Shown here piece by piece: positions 25,101 to 34,006 of a stretch of 53,548 bases of DNA. This stretch comes from CAZDUS01 sp964609375 (GTDB lineage: Bacteria > Verrucomicrobiota > Kiritimatiellia > CAIKKV01 > CAITUY01). The stretch lies in assembly GCA_964609375.1 (NCBI GenBank), contig CAZSSA010000006.1:1-53548 (forward strand), given 5' to 3'. Below the pieces are notes generated by a model. That model was not told where the DNA came from. It saw only the letters and a program-made list of their open reading frames with translations, and ran no database searches. Position 1 is the stretch's first letter. Each line of letters opens with the position of its first letter. Position numbers and translations under genes: made by a program.

Positions 25101-27300
25101 CCACATTATCCTGGTCCTTCGCCCATTCCTTTTCCGCCGCCTCTGCGGCCGCCTTTTCCGCCGCGTTGGTCCCCCCCGCCTGATCGGCGTTCTCAAGGTT
25201 CCGGCGCTCCCTGGCCAGTTGATCCTGCTTGCCGCTCATTTCATCCAGTTCCACGGCCCGGCGGGCTGCCGCGCGCGCCTGCTCGTGATCGCGCAGCGCT
25301 TTCTCGACGGCTCCAAGCGATGTGTTGATCTCCATCGTCACATTGCTGTTGACGGCTATCCGCTCGGCGGGATTATCCACAAGCTTGATTTGGCCAGCCA
25401 GATTCTCCGCCTTGGCCACGTGTTCCTCGGCCAGGGCGTTAAGATTGGTCGCCAGTGCATCGAAGAATCCCTTCTCCAGTTCCTGCGCCGTATCACGCAG
25501 TGAATTCTCGGCGGAGGCCAGAACATCCTGCAAGGCGTCTATCTTCCGGGATGTTTCGGCCGTCAATGCCGGCTGCTTCGCCAGAGGGTCATTCAGGGCA
25601 ACAGACTGTTCTCGGGCCTTGGTAAGCTTCTGTTGGATAAGCTTCAACCCTTCGGAAACACGCTTGTCCTGACTGGTCAGCACCTGTTCCTGCCAGGAAT
25701 CCGCAGCACTGTCCAGAATAATGGTCATGATATCCGAATGCCCGGTCTGCGGTCCCTTGGCATCGGCAGGTAGTCTATCAACGGCACGCAACCTGACCGA
25801 AAAGCGCGGCACATTGGTGAAAAGCGAATCTTGCAGGTCGATCACCGTCTCGCCTGCCAGCTTCGTGCCGGGATGTCCCGGCGCAGGTTCGGGCAGCGGA
25901 AGGGAACGAATCAGTTCGTTGGTGTTGCCGGGCAGGGAGAATACCAGGGCGACACCCTGCAGGCCAAGGTCATCCTCGGCGGCATAGAACACCGGCAGGC
26001 GCGTATCACGGTTCAATCGCAGTTCCCGTTGGCGCGGATTGGAGACCACAACCACCGGTGGCGCATCTGGAATACTCTGGATTGAGTGTTCAAACGGCGA
26101 GTTGCAAAGTCCGATTTCGTCGGTCAACCGGAGGGTCCAGGCGCCGGTCAACACCCTGGGCAGCACCAGCGGGAAGTCGTAGACCACCGCATCCTTGTCC
26201 ACACGCAGGATACCCTTGATGGTGTTCGTCACGGTGCCGGTATGGATCTCCAGAACTGCGGTCTGAACGGTTTTGTTGACCTGCGCGGCAACCGTCACCT
26301 CCGTTCCAACCAGCGCGCGGATCGTGCCGGAGCCATCCCTGTCCAGCCTGGGCGGCAGACCGGAATATTCCGGGTAACGGTAATGGATATCCTGTTGCTT
26401 GATAACGGGCGGCACCGCGACACGGACGGCGTAGAAGCGGGAAACAGCATCGCCCGCTTGAACCCGGTACCGGAACTCGTTCAGCACCCCGGGCAGCGTG
26501 ACAGCGAAACAACGGTCCGTCCGGTTGCTGGCCGCCGGCAAGGCAAGCATATCAGCCACTGTTTCGCGGCCCTGGGAATCGGTCATCCTCAGTCTGGCGA
26601 AGGAAACAACCGGATTGTGGGTTCGAAGACTGATCTCCAGACTTCCACCGGCGGCCACGAGGGCATCACCGGGTTTAACAACGAGATCCACCGCCCGCAC
26701 GTTGGGCAGGTTCAGGAAAGGGGCCGCCGCCCGGGCCATAAGGAACCCGGTTTGCCGCGGCATAACCAGTCCCAGTCCGGTGAGAACCGCCACCATCAAC
26801 CCAGCCGCCATGCCGAAGGGTATCGCACTGCGGAACGAAATTTCGTGGCGGGGACGTAACGACACCGCGCCGCGCACCGCTTCCTCCGTCAACTCATGGA
26901 TCAGCACCTCGGATCCGCGGATGGAAGGAATATCCTTGCTGGCCAGCAGTTCCACGACGGAACTGATGCGTTCCTGCAGTTCGGGATGGTGATTCTCGAT
27001 CAGGCGCGCAATACCGGTCAGGGTAAAGGACCGGGCTAGAGGCCTCACCAGATACCAGTAGGTGGCGCCGGCCCAGCAGGAATAGGCCGCCAGGGACAGG
27101 ATCCAGCGCGGCCACGCCACCAGCAGCGTCAGAACAGCATCGAACAGCATCACGATCAGAAACGCTCCCAGTCCCGCCGCGCAGGAGGCGCACACCCCGC
27201 GGACAATGATCAGGTTGCGCGCCCGCCGGATCAATTGATTAAGCGCCATGATAATCGGCCCGGGCAGGGACCGTGGTTGATTTTGCAGTAGATCGTTCAT
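22183..27300 (-). CDS. DUF4175-like giant membrane protein with Ala/Gln-rich coiled coil
   Basis: A 1705-residue protein. It has two membrane helices near residues 25-75, a third near 165-190, then a beta-rich region (~200-560) with repeated phrases such as RYRVQAGD and DIHYRYPEYSG, resembling the DUF4175 family that travels with MoxR/vWA operons. From ~580 to ~1640 it is a nearly unbroken coiled coil of Ala, Gln, Glu and Lys (EKAAQQAEQSARKAQEQAEAA type). Residues ~886-1286 are two copies of a 200-residue unit with 594 of 600 identical bases. The start at 27300 shares one base with the previous stop and has GAGG upstream; the longer frame runs into the upstream gene. The protein probably spans the envelope and holds other parts of the complex together (inference). 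Confidence 0.8.
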   Translation of the reverse strand: MNDLLQNQPRSLPGPIIMALNQLIRRARNLIIVRGVCASCAAGLGAFLIVMLFDAVLTLLVAWPRWILSLAAYSCWAGATYWYLVRPLARSFTLTGIARLIENHHPELQERISSVVELLASKDIPSIRGSEVLIHELTEEAVRGAVSLRPRHEISFRSAIPFGMAAGLMVAVLTGLGLVMPRQTGFLMARAAAPFLNLPNVRAVDLVVKPGDALVAAGGSLEISLRTHNPVVSFARLRMTDSQGRETVADMLALPAASNRTDRCFAVTLPGVLNEFRYRVQAGDAVSRFYAVRVAVPPVIKQQDIHYRYPEYSGLPPRLDRDGSGTIRALVGTEVTVAAQVNKTVQTAVLEIHTGTVTNTIKGILRVDKDAVVYDFPLVLPRVLTGAWTLRLTDEIGLCNSPFEHSIQSIPDAPPVVVVSNPRQRELRLNRDTRLPVFYAAEDDLGLQGVALVFSLPGNTNELIRSLPLPEPAPGHPGTKLAGETVIDLQDSLFTNVPRFSVRLRAVDRLPADAKGPQTGHSDIMTIILDSAADSWQEQVLTSQDKRVSEGLKLIQQKLTKAREQSVALNDPLAKQPALTAETSRKIDALQDVLASAENSLRDTAQELEKGFFDALATNLNALAEEHVAKAENLAGQIKLVDNPAERIAVNSNVTMEINTSLGAVEKALRDHEQARAAARRAVELDEMSGKQDQLARERRNLENADQAGGTNAAEKAAAEAAEKEWAKDQDNVADDLAKMTRETPEAAAEAAGAVSNRSALAAVEADQLAKRQAELEALTREALEQQQKQEAQWRDLAARQDKLAESVKAEPRASLQADAMKKAAREMEAGLREQARNQQQEAAESLRKEARELDQPRTTAPLGTLKSEGQPPSAEKPDPFQELVDKAGALKTQQEKTDQSKAPSPAEAARESARTAEQAGQLSEQAAQSAEKAAQQAEQSARKAQEQAEAAKAAAQQADQAAKQAGQAAQQSQGKPNEQEAKRAAEAAQQNAQAARENEAEARQDAQDAKKDSQNAQRESQQARNAAAAAKQSAQQAAQQAQQAAAANSPSTANQKKEAAAEAAKAAVSKALEAAQAAMRANESAKAGALKTQQEKTDQAKAPLPAEAARESARTAEQAGQLSEQAAQSAEKAAQQAEQSARKAQEQAEAAKAAAQQADQAAKQAGQAAQQSQGKPNEQEAKRAAEAAQQNAQAARENEAEARQDAQDAKKDSQNAQRESQQARNAAAAAKQSAQQAAQQAQQAAAANSPSTANQKKEAAAEAAKAAVSKALEAAQAAMRANESAEGARREADSATLADMARKQEELRREADALLAVKRQHAEGLEDRIARQVEAQERDLAQAAEALAQAMNRETAPEGVAERASTAARAARQAADELQQDKHSQARSASREAERALEQLADQLRNAVRGMENEPLEKRADMEQFARQARELEEQQEQLGKQIGALATDRPLDALQGQQEQVTREANELAQEAASIQAQAGEAMTQPQGARPAAAADQAAQAMQRAQQATGKAGQQMQTAAGQRSADGKSPSPQAMQQAAQQASQNQQVAAQAMQQAAQSLRQAAQAAAAAPAQPDANALSEAYQSAREAAQSSESADAAEAAAQVAAAAQQAAGQARAMGINPRPSTLRTASSSGTGSKDMRTESEELPSFARRLGLRLQDWLKLHGELKDDVLQAINSEGPEEYRPIIQKYFREVSRHGEEK
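23444..24643 (-). repeat. Near-perfect 600-bp tandem duplication inside the coiled-coil gene
   Basis: The units 23444-24043 and 24044-24643 line up at an offset of exactly 600 bases (200 codons, in frame). By eye they differ at six bases only, all in the last ~75 bases of each unit (23959-24031 and 24559-24631); the other ~515 are identical. The duplication is recent or kept alike by gene conversion, or it may be an assembly artefact. Confidence 0.95.
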
Positions 27301-30300
27301 CAGGGCAGCCTCACTCTCTTGCGTAGCACCCATTCGGCCGTCAGCAGCGCCACGATCAGGAGCAGCCATGGCCAGGAATTCCATAAATCAATCTGACGCC
27401 GCTCCGTTCGGGTAACCCGCGCGGGACCGAGCCTTCCGAACAGGGACTCCAATTCGTTGGGATCAAGCACCCTGCCTGCGGTGAGCGATGCAACGCTGTT
27501 CAGTAGCCCGCCATCAGCTGCTAGTTCCACCTTTTCGGCATCAACAACTGCGGTCACGGCGAACTGACTGGATACAACTTCCGTCCCGCCTGCCCCTTCC
27601 CCCGCTCCGACGGACTCCAGTTCCAGACGGTAGCGGCCCTCGGGAAGCGAACTGATCTCGGTGGCATAAATACCCGGCGATCCCTCCCGGTACCGTAACG
27701 GACGGCGCAGCTTCATCTCGCCACCCTCGGATCGGATGAGGACACGCGGCGAGGCATTGATGATGGGCAGGTAGTCCGGGGTCGCGAGGCGCGCCATGAT
27801 GCGCACCGGCGTACCTGCCGGGTAGCGGGAACGGGATGTCCCCACCCTTACTGTGGCGGATCCGGCAGCAATCCTGTCGGCAGTGGCCCAGCGCAGAATC
27901 TGGCCCCAGAACTTATGGTGGTATTCGTCCCCCTTCCGGTAGCGGAGACGCCAGGTGTGATCGGAACCAAACAGCAGGACTGAGCCAAAGCCAGCCTGGT
28001 GACTGACTAGCAGCGGCTTCTCCTTTTCCGTCTGCCGCTGGCGTGCCAGGACCTCGGCGTCGGGAATCCGTAGAACAGGCTCGCCCACCCCCTGCCGTGT
28101 CGCCGCCGCATAGGCCAGGACCGTCGCACCCTCCTTGGCCATAATGGAACCGTTGCGCCAGTAGATCGTCGGCATCCCGTTCCAGATTTCAAGGTTCCGC
28201 GCCGCATCGTCATCAAGTTTCATGAACACCGAGTTACGTCCATCCGCCGTGAGGCTCAACCGGAATTCCGATTCCGGCGCGGCCAGCAGCGGGCGGACAG
28301 AAGGGGTAAACGTCACCGGCAGGATTTCCGCCAAAGGTGTGCGGTCGAAGGACTGCGGCATGTGACGGGGCCCGGCCAGCACAATGAGTGAACCGCCCCG
28401 GTTAACCACGTAGTCCCGCAAAATGCGCTGGTTCTTGACTCCAAGATCATTGGGGGCGACGTCGCCAAGGATAATGACGTCGAACTTCATCCATTCCGCC
28501 TCGTTGGCCGGAAGGAGCGTGGCCTCGGCTCCATCGGTCGTTTCAGCGGTGGCAGAGGCGGCCCGCTGGGGACGGTTGGTGATGCCCGCCACCTGATCCG
28601 GATGAAACAACAGATACTGGAGCCGCACGTTTTTATCCCGCTGCATGAACAGGTTCTTCAGGTAGCGGAACTCCCACCGCGGATACGCATCCACCAGCAG
28701 CACCTTGACGGGATCGCTACTAACCATGACCGGCATATCCATGACGTTATTTGTGCTGTCCACCTCGGCAGGGAAAGACTCCACACGGACACGATAGGTG
28801 TGTAAGCCGTTGGTCCTGGGGACATCGGAAAGCAGCAACTGCTTTCGAAACGCCGTCGTCGCCGGAATAACGGTGTTGGAGGCCACAACCCTGTCACCGT
28901 CCAGCAGGCTGACGGCTACATTCGTTCCGGCCAGCCCGTCCAGCTTGAGATCCACAGTAAAGGAAACCCTGTCGTTCGTACTCACCGATTCCGGCGCCGC
29001 CAGGGACGCGATGGCGGCATCGGTCGGCGGATGGCGGGTTCCGCCCAACATCACCGGGAATACGGGGATCCGTTGCGCCCCAAGTCTTCTGGCCACCGTT
29101 TCCACCGAATCCGCTGAATTGTGCCGGCCATCCGACAACAGGATGACTCCCGCCATCTGCTCCGGCGGAAGATCGACCGTTGCCTTATCCAGGGCTGCCG
29201 CGATATCGGTACCCTGCATCTGCAGAGCGGTGGACTTGGCGCTGATGGCATCGGCGGATTCCAGCAGGGATTTGGTCTTGATCCCGGCGGTGAATGCGCC
29301 GAATGTCTGAAAATGTACACCATACTCACGATCGAGCCGCTCGAGAAGCCCCGGGGAACCGTCTGAACCAGGCTGCCCCTGCTCACCGGCCCGGTTAAGG
29401 AGCAGTTGGATGGCCAATTCACTTCGGCGCCGTTTAGCCACCTCGTCAACGATCTCCTTATCCCGGGGCGTCAACGAGCGGTAAAAGGCCTCGTCAACCC
29501 CTTCTCCTGCCGGCAACAGGCGGCCTCCGGCCTCAGTGATCGACGTCGCCGTCCTGCTAAGCAACTCCCGTGCATTCGCAAAGGCGACCGTGCCGGTCGA
29601 AGCGGCGCGGCTGTCGCTGATCCACGCGATGAGTTTGTCGAGTGGCTGGACCCCTTCGGCGGCCAACTGGGCCGAAACTTTCCTGAGAACCTCGGCATGC
29701 TGGACACCGTTGCTTGACAGGAACGGGGCAGTGGCGGCGGCCATAAGCGCCTTATCCGCCAACACGATGGTTTCGCGAACCTTCTTTAGCTTTCGGCCCC
29801 ATACCGGCGAATTGCGTTCGATCTGGCGGATCTGCAAATCCGGAGGCGCCGAGGCCAGGGCATTCAGCCCGTCCGACTGGGCCTGAATCTCCTGGGCGGC
29901 GGCCTTGAGGTCGGCAGCCACCCGGTCGACCGCGAAGGCCCGTCGGGCGGCAGGAACCAGCAGTGCCTCGGACAGGCGCACCTTTTCGCCAGCCGTCATG
30001 TTGTTGTCCGGAACCTGCATGGAGGCACTGACATCAAGCAACACCACAACACGTCTCTGCAGGCGGCGGAACGTATCGAAAATACGCACCGGCTGGCAAA
30101 GCACCACTAGTACTGCCAGCACGGCGCCAAGGCGAAGCAGGGTCAACGCCCGACCGGCCCGGCGCGAGATGATGTTCCGCTCCAGGCGGGCCAGGGCCAT
30201 GACAGCCTCGACCAGGAAGGAGCCAACCAGCATCAGTGTCCACACGCTCCAGGCGGTTGAAAAAACCACAACGTGGCGCGCCAGGCCAGAGGCTGCCAGG

Positions 30301-30485
30301 AGCGTCAGGAATCCCAGCGCCACCCTTCCGGAGAAGGCCGCCACCTTTCGCCACCGTCCGGCAAGACGACGGCTCCACACATGGGAACGCATCCATCCGG
30401 CCATCAGCATCAGAAAGATCGGGATAAGGAAATAAACGGGAACATCCGCAATATCGGTAGTGAAGTGGATCAGATCCGGATTCAT
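27300..30485 (-). CDS. vWA-domain membrane protein with GATase1-like region
   Basis: A 1061-residue membrane protein. Three or four N-terminal helices (~15-125) are followed by a von Willebrand A domain whose metal site begins LLDVSASMQ (~150). A second half (~590-800) has VLLVDAYPRWEFRYLKNLF and GGSLIVLAGPRHM, typical of the class I glutamine-amidotransferase-like domain found in this family; no catalytic Cys-His pair is obvious. A C-terminal helix (WPWLLLIVALLTAEWVL) ends with a basic tail. The start overlaps the BatA-like stop by four bases. It belongs to the MoxR operon; such vWA proteins are thought to be remodelled by MoxR ATPases. Confidence 0.85.
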   Translation of the reverse strand: MNPDLIHFTTDIADVPVYFLIPIFLMLMAGWMRSHVWSRRLAGRWRKVAAFSGRVALGFLTLLAASGLARHVVVFSTAWSVWTLMLVGSFLVEAVMALARLERNIISRRAGRALTLLRLGAVLAVLVVLCQPVRIFDTFRRLQRRVVVLLDVSASMQVPDNNMTAGEKVRLSEALLVPAARRAFAVDRVAADLKAAAQEIQAQSDGLNALASAPPDLQIRQIERNSPVWGRKLKKVRETIVLADKALMAAATAPFLSSNGVQHAEVLRKVSAQLAAEGVQPLDKLIAWISDSRAASTGTVAFANARELLSRTATSITEAGGRLLPAGEGVDEAFYRSLTPRDKEIVDEVAKRRRSELAIQLLLNRAGEQGQPGSDGSPGLLERLDREYGVHFQTFGAFTAGIKTKSLLESADAISAKSTALQMQGTDIAAALDKATVDLPPEQMAGVILLSDGRHNSADSVETVARRLGAQRIPVFPVMLGGTRHPPTDAAIASLAAPESVSTNDRVSFTVDLKLDGLAGTNVAVSLLDGDRVVASNTVIPATTAFRKQLLLSDVPRTNGLHTYRVRVESFPAEVDSTNNVMDMPVMVSSDPVKVLLVDAYPRWEFRYLKNLFMQRDKNVRLQYLLFHPDQVAGITNRPQRAASATAETTDGAEATLLPANEAEWMKFDVIILGDVAPNDLGVKNQRILRDYVVNRGGSLIVLAGPRHMPQSFDRTPLAEILPVTFTPSVRPLLAAPESEFRLSLTADGRNSVFMKLDDDAARNLEIWNGMPTIYWRNGSIMAKEGATVLAYAAATRQGVGEPVLRIPDAEVLARQRQTEKEKPLLVSHQAGFGSVLLFGSDHTWRLRYRKGDEYHHKFWGQILRWATADRIAAGSATVRVGTSRSRYPAGTPVRIMARLATPDYLPIINASPRVLIRSEGGEMKLRRPLRYREGSPGIYATEISSLPEGRYRLELESVGAGEGAGGTEVVSSQFAVTAVVDAEKVELAADGGLLNSVASLTAGRVLDPNELESLFGRLGPARVTRTERRQIDLWNSWPWLLLIVALLTAEWVLRKRVRLP

Positions 30486-32992
30486 GCCGATGTCTCCATT
30501 AGTTGCGCCAGCCTGGCTTTGGTCGCCCGTACGCTTTCAGCGGGGGAACGCAGTTCAACCGGCTTAGCCTGATGGAGATGTCGGTGCAGGGTTATCCACC
30601 GGGTCAAGGCGCTCTCCGCCAGCAGGGTCAGCAAGGCACAGATAATCAGGATTTTCCAGAGTTCCTGTCCGGGAACATTTCCGGTAAAGGCCGCCTGGAG
30701 CTCACCGGCACTTCCGGGGAGGAAGAGATCGACATGGGTGCGCAGTGCGGCGATATCGGCATCACCCAGCGGTGTCAATGTACTTTCTTCCGCCTGGTGG
30801 GTGACGGCGAACAGGGCTTCGGGAACCTGGTTTGTCGGGATCCCGACGGCGGCGGCAATAACCGCCGGCAGGCGCACATGGTATAATCCCGGGTAACGGG
30901 TTCCGGGGAACCGTAGCCGGAACTCCTGCCATTTGTAGTCGATCGGGGCCGGTGTCTCCTCCCCCGATGGCTGTATAATGGTGGCGCTCACGGCATTACC
31001 GCCACGCGCAACGGTCGTCGGCAGGCTCCCGGCCAGCGTGTATTCCGTACCCGGAGGAAGATTGCAGTTTCGCATCGTCGGCGCGGCCAGATAATAGACC
31101 ATCTCGTGAATCATCGGCACAAAACACTTCAGCGTGGAAAGGTTGCTGTCGCGACGGTCGAAGGCCATCGCGCTCATCAGGATATAACCCCTGCCAAGTT
31201 GCCGCTCCATCAGCCACGGCTCACCGGATTCAAGCCGGCCGCAGGTCCGGACGGAGGTGGACTCGGCATCCAGACCCAGCTTCCAATAAGCGGCCATGAG
31301 GCCAAGCCGGAGGTCCGACTGGTCGGGTTGCGCCACAAGGTGCACGGCGGGATGAGTCAGGGACTTCAGGTCCAACAGCAAAGGATCAGGCGGAATGATC
31401 CGCTTCTCGATCCGGGCCGGCGGAATCGATTCGCCCGCAAGGCTCTGCCAGGAGTTATAGAAGGACGGCTCCGCACGGTTGCCCGGAAGGATCAGCAAAC
31501 CGCCTCCCGCCTTGACGAACCCCGCAAGACGTTCCGCCTCAGTCGCCGGAAGGCGCGGCACATCAGCCATCAGAATCACGCGATAGGCGCTAAGATCGCG
31601 AATCGTGGCAATGTCGGACGCCTGCACAATGGTTGGATCCACGAGATAGGACATCTCGCGGGAAACCGTGTCCGTGGATGCAGCCGCTTCCCGAGGCGTC
31701 AGGGCAACACGGATCAGTCCAGCGGTTTTGAAGAAGAAAAAGCGCTCCGTTGAGGCTCCCTCGATCAGCAGAACCGGCAGTCGGTCCATCACGTTGACCA
31801 CCTGCTCAAGGAGGTTATCCGCGGGCAAATCATCCTCAGCCTGAAGCCGGGCGGAGACCACATGATAGCCCGGGGTATCGAACTGGTGAGTGAATTGAAA
31901 CGCCTCGGAAGTCTGTGGCATCAGGTCCTTGATGATGGGGACCCGCTCCACTTTCCTTCCATCCACCACCCATTCCAGGGCCGCCGGACGCACAGGGACC
32001 GTGCCAGTGTTGCCAATGGCGACATCCACCTTCACGGGACGGTCAGTACCGATGACGGACCGAGACAGGCGGATATCCGAAACCAGCGCATTACGGAACA
32101 TACCGGGGCTCTCCAGCCGGCGGCAAAAGACGCGTGGCGGCGCCGATAGTGACTTGAAGTTCGAGGCCAGAAATTCCCAGCGGGCCACCGCCTGCGGCTC
32201 CCATCCCGCCGCCTGCCCGTCGGTAAAAATCACGACACGCTTGGCAACATTGGGGCCGTCTGCCAGCAATGTGGCGGAAAGATTCAAGGCCTCCAGAACA
32301 GACATGACGCCTCCCGCTGGACGGCACTCCGAAGAACGGAGCGCGCGTAACAGTTCCCGCCGGTCCGATGTCGGACGGCGGATCAACGCCTGGGGAACAG
32401 GACCGCCCAGAACAATGGCGATGGCATCGGCCGAACGCGCCTGCTCGATCAATAGTGAGGCTTCTTCCACCGCCCGGCTGAAGTTGCTCCGTCCATCGAT
32501 AACCCGGGTCATGGACAGGGAGGCGTCGAGCAGGATAACGGTGTCGCTACCGCCGCCGGCCGTCATCCACCGCCGCGCCTGGATCCGCCGTTCAATGAGC
32601 GAAGCCAGAACAGCCACCGCCAACATAACACCGGCGATTTTCAACAGCCGCCCCCGCAAAACCCGGTCCGACCACACGATCGCGGCAATGCCGGCGCATA
32701 GAGCCGCCACCAGGAGGCCCGGAAGAATGAGCACCCATGGCACAGCGGACATACTGGGAAGGAACGGCCGCGCCATGGCCAGCACCAGCACCACCAACGC
32801 CAGGCATCGCAGACAGAGCAGAATGGCATCCTCGATCTTGATCCTCCGGTTGCGGGCACTCAAGGACGCGAGCAAGAACTGCATGGCACCCCACTCGATC
32901 AGCCGGGGCTTGCTGCGATTGAGCAGATGAATGACAATCGGGATGGCAATGGTGGCGAGCCCAAGCAGCATGAAGGCGTTCAGGAACGTCAT
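30482..32992 (-). CDS. BatA-like membrane protein with vWA domain
   Basis: An 836-residue protein whose first ~90 residues are the aerotolerance-regulator N-terminal (BatA) domain, with the signature IPIVIHLLNRSKPR. Then come two or three helices and a vWA domain with the metal site LLDASLSM (~155), cell-envelope beta domains, a GATase1-like stretch (YRVILMADVPRLP, GGGLLILPGNRAEPSFY), and a last membrane helix (ILIICALLTLLAESAL). The ATG at 32992 is used because GGGGGG lies just upstream; an ATG at 33004 is possible. The DUF58 gene ends 52 bases upstream, the largest spacing within the operon. Confidence 0.87.
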   Translation of the reverse strand: MTFLNAFMLLGLATIAIPIVIHLLNRSKPRLIEWGAMQFLLASLSARNRRIKIEDAILLCLRCLALVVLVLAMARPFLPSMSAVPWVLILPGLLVAALCAGIAAIVWSDRVLRGRLLKIAGVMLAVAVLASLIERRIQARRWMTAGGGSDTVILLDASLSMTRVIDGRSNFSRAVEEASLLIEQARSADAIAIVLGGPVPQALIRRPTSDRRELLRALRSSECRPAGGVMSVLEALNLSATLLADGPNVAKRVVIFTDGQAAGWEPQAVARWEFLASNFKSLSAPPRVFCRRLESPGMFRNALVSDIRLSRSVIGTDRPVKVDVAIGNTGTVPVRPAALEWVVDGRKVERVPIIKDLMPQTSEAFQFTHQFDTPGYHVVSARLQAEDDLPADNLLEQVVNVMDRLPVLLIEGASTERFFFFKTAGLIRVALTPREAAASTDTVSREMSYLVDPTIVQASDIATIRDLSAYRVILMADVPRLPATEAERLAGFVKAGGGLLILPGNRAEPSFYNSWQSLAGESIPPARIEKRIIPPDPLLLDLKSLTHPAVHLVAQPDQSDLRLGLMAAYWKLGLDAESTSVRTCGRLESGEPWLMERQLGRGYILMSAMAFDRRDSNLSTLKCFVPMIHEMVYYLAAPTMRNCNLPPGTEYTLAGSLPTTVARGGNAVSATIIQPSGEETPAPIDYKWQEFRLRFPGTRYPGLYHVRLPAVIAAAVGIPTNQVPEALFAVTHQAEESTLTPLGDADIAALRTHVDLFLPGSAGELQAAFTGNVPGQELWKILIICALLTLLAESALTRWITLHRHLHQAKPVELRSPAESVRATKARLAQLMETSA

Positions 32993-33044
32993 GGCGCCCC
33001 CCATTCTGACTTCCGACTCCTGAATCCTGTATCCTGTCTTTCCC

Positions 33045-34004
33045 TCATCGCTTCACCAGACTTCTCCGATGCGCCAGATAGTTGGCCAGTGCCAGATCGA
33101 AATCCTGACGGGTCGAAAAGGGCACATAGTCGATCCGCATTTCGCCACAGCCTTTTTCAAGGGTATCCAGGAAAGTCCGGACTTCACCCAGATAAGCCGA
33201 GCGCAAGGCTTCCGGATCAATATCAAGGTGGATTCCGGTCTGTTCGAGATCGCGGAACTGGCTCCAGTGTTTGAACGCGAAGGTCAGTTCCTCATCCGCC
33301 ATCACGTGCATAAGGATGACCTCATGTTTGCGAAAGCGGAAATGGTGCAACGCCTTGAGAATGTCCTCTGGACTGTCGAACAGGTCGGAAATAATGATCA
33401 GCAGCCCGCGACGATGGACCCGCTCGGCGATTTCATGAAAAACCGGGGCAAGCGCCGACTCCTCGCCGGGCTTCGTATTGAACATTTCCTCCAGAAGCAC
33501 ACTCATGTGGTTGGTGCGTGTCCGGGCAGGCAGATAGCGTCGGATGGCGGTGTCGAATGTCACGAGACCGACGGCATCCTGCTGGTTTAGCAGCAGGCGG
33601 ACAAGACAGGCGGCGAGGAAGCGGCCGTACTCGAATTTGCTCAGCGGTTTTCCCTGATGCCTCGCGGCGTTTTCCCCGCGATAGGCCATGGAGCCGGAGA
33701 CATCCAGTAGAATCGTGGCCCGGAGGTTGGTCTCTTCGATGTACTGCTTGATATAATAGCGATCACTCTTGGCGTAGACCTGCCAGTCGAGATCACGGAG
33801 ATCATCGCCAGGCGCATATTCACGATGTTCGGCGAATTCGGCGGAATAACCGCGGTAAGGGCTCCGGTGCCGGCCGGAAATAAACCCCTCCACGGTTTGG
33901 CGGGCCAACAGTTCAACCCGGTTGATCTTTGCCATCGCCTCGGGATCCAGGAGCTGGAAGTGAGGCGCGACAACGGTCGAAGGGCTGGAGGCTGAGTCCC
34001 TCAT
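33045..34004 (-). CDS. DUF58 domain protein
   Basis: A 319-residue cytoplasmic protein of the DUF58 family, which has a vWA-like fold. RHRSPYRGYSAEFAEHREY and DDLRDLDWQVYAKSDRY are the family signature; TILLDVSGSMAY is the metal-site motif and LIIISDLFDSPEDIL the second strand. It starts two bases after the moxR stop. DUF58 proteins accompany MoxR AAA ATPases in many bacteria and are probable adaptors or substrates; no enzymatic activity is established. Confidence 0.92.
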   Translation of the reverse strand: MRDSASSPSTVVAPHFQLLDPEAMAKINRVELLARQTVEGFISGRHRSPYRGYSAEFAEHREYAPGDDLRDLDWQVYAKSDRYYIKQYIEETNLRATILLDVSGSMAYRGENAARHQGKPLSKFEYGRFLAACLVRLLLNQQDAVGLVTFDTAIRRYLPARTRTNHMSVLLEEMFNTKPGEESALAPVFHEIAERVHRRGLLIIISDLFDSPEDILKALHHFRFRKHEVILMHVMADEELTFAFKHWSQFRDLEQTGIHLDIDPEALRSAYLGEVRTFLDTLEKGCGEMRIDYVPFSTRQDFDLALANYLAHRRSLVKR

Positions 34005-34006
34005 GG

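Noticed and set aside
22462..25503. Long plus-strand frames over the coiled-coil gene (for example 23033-24658, Cys/Ala-rich)
   Set aside because: They are antisense shadows of the GC-rich Ala/Gln codons in the minus-strand gene; composition is biased, repeats follow the 600-bp duplication, and no domain or ribosome binding site is seen.
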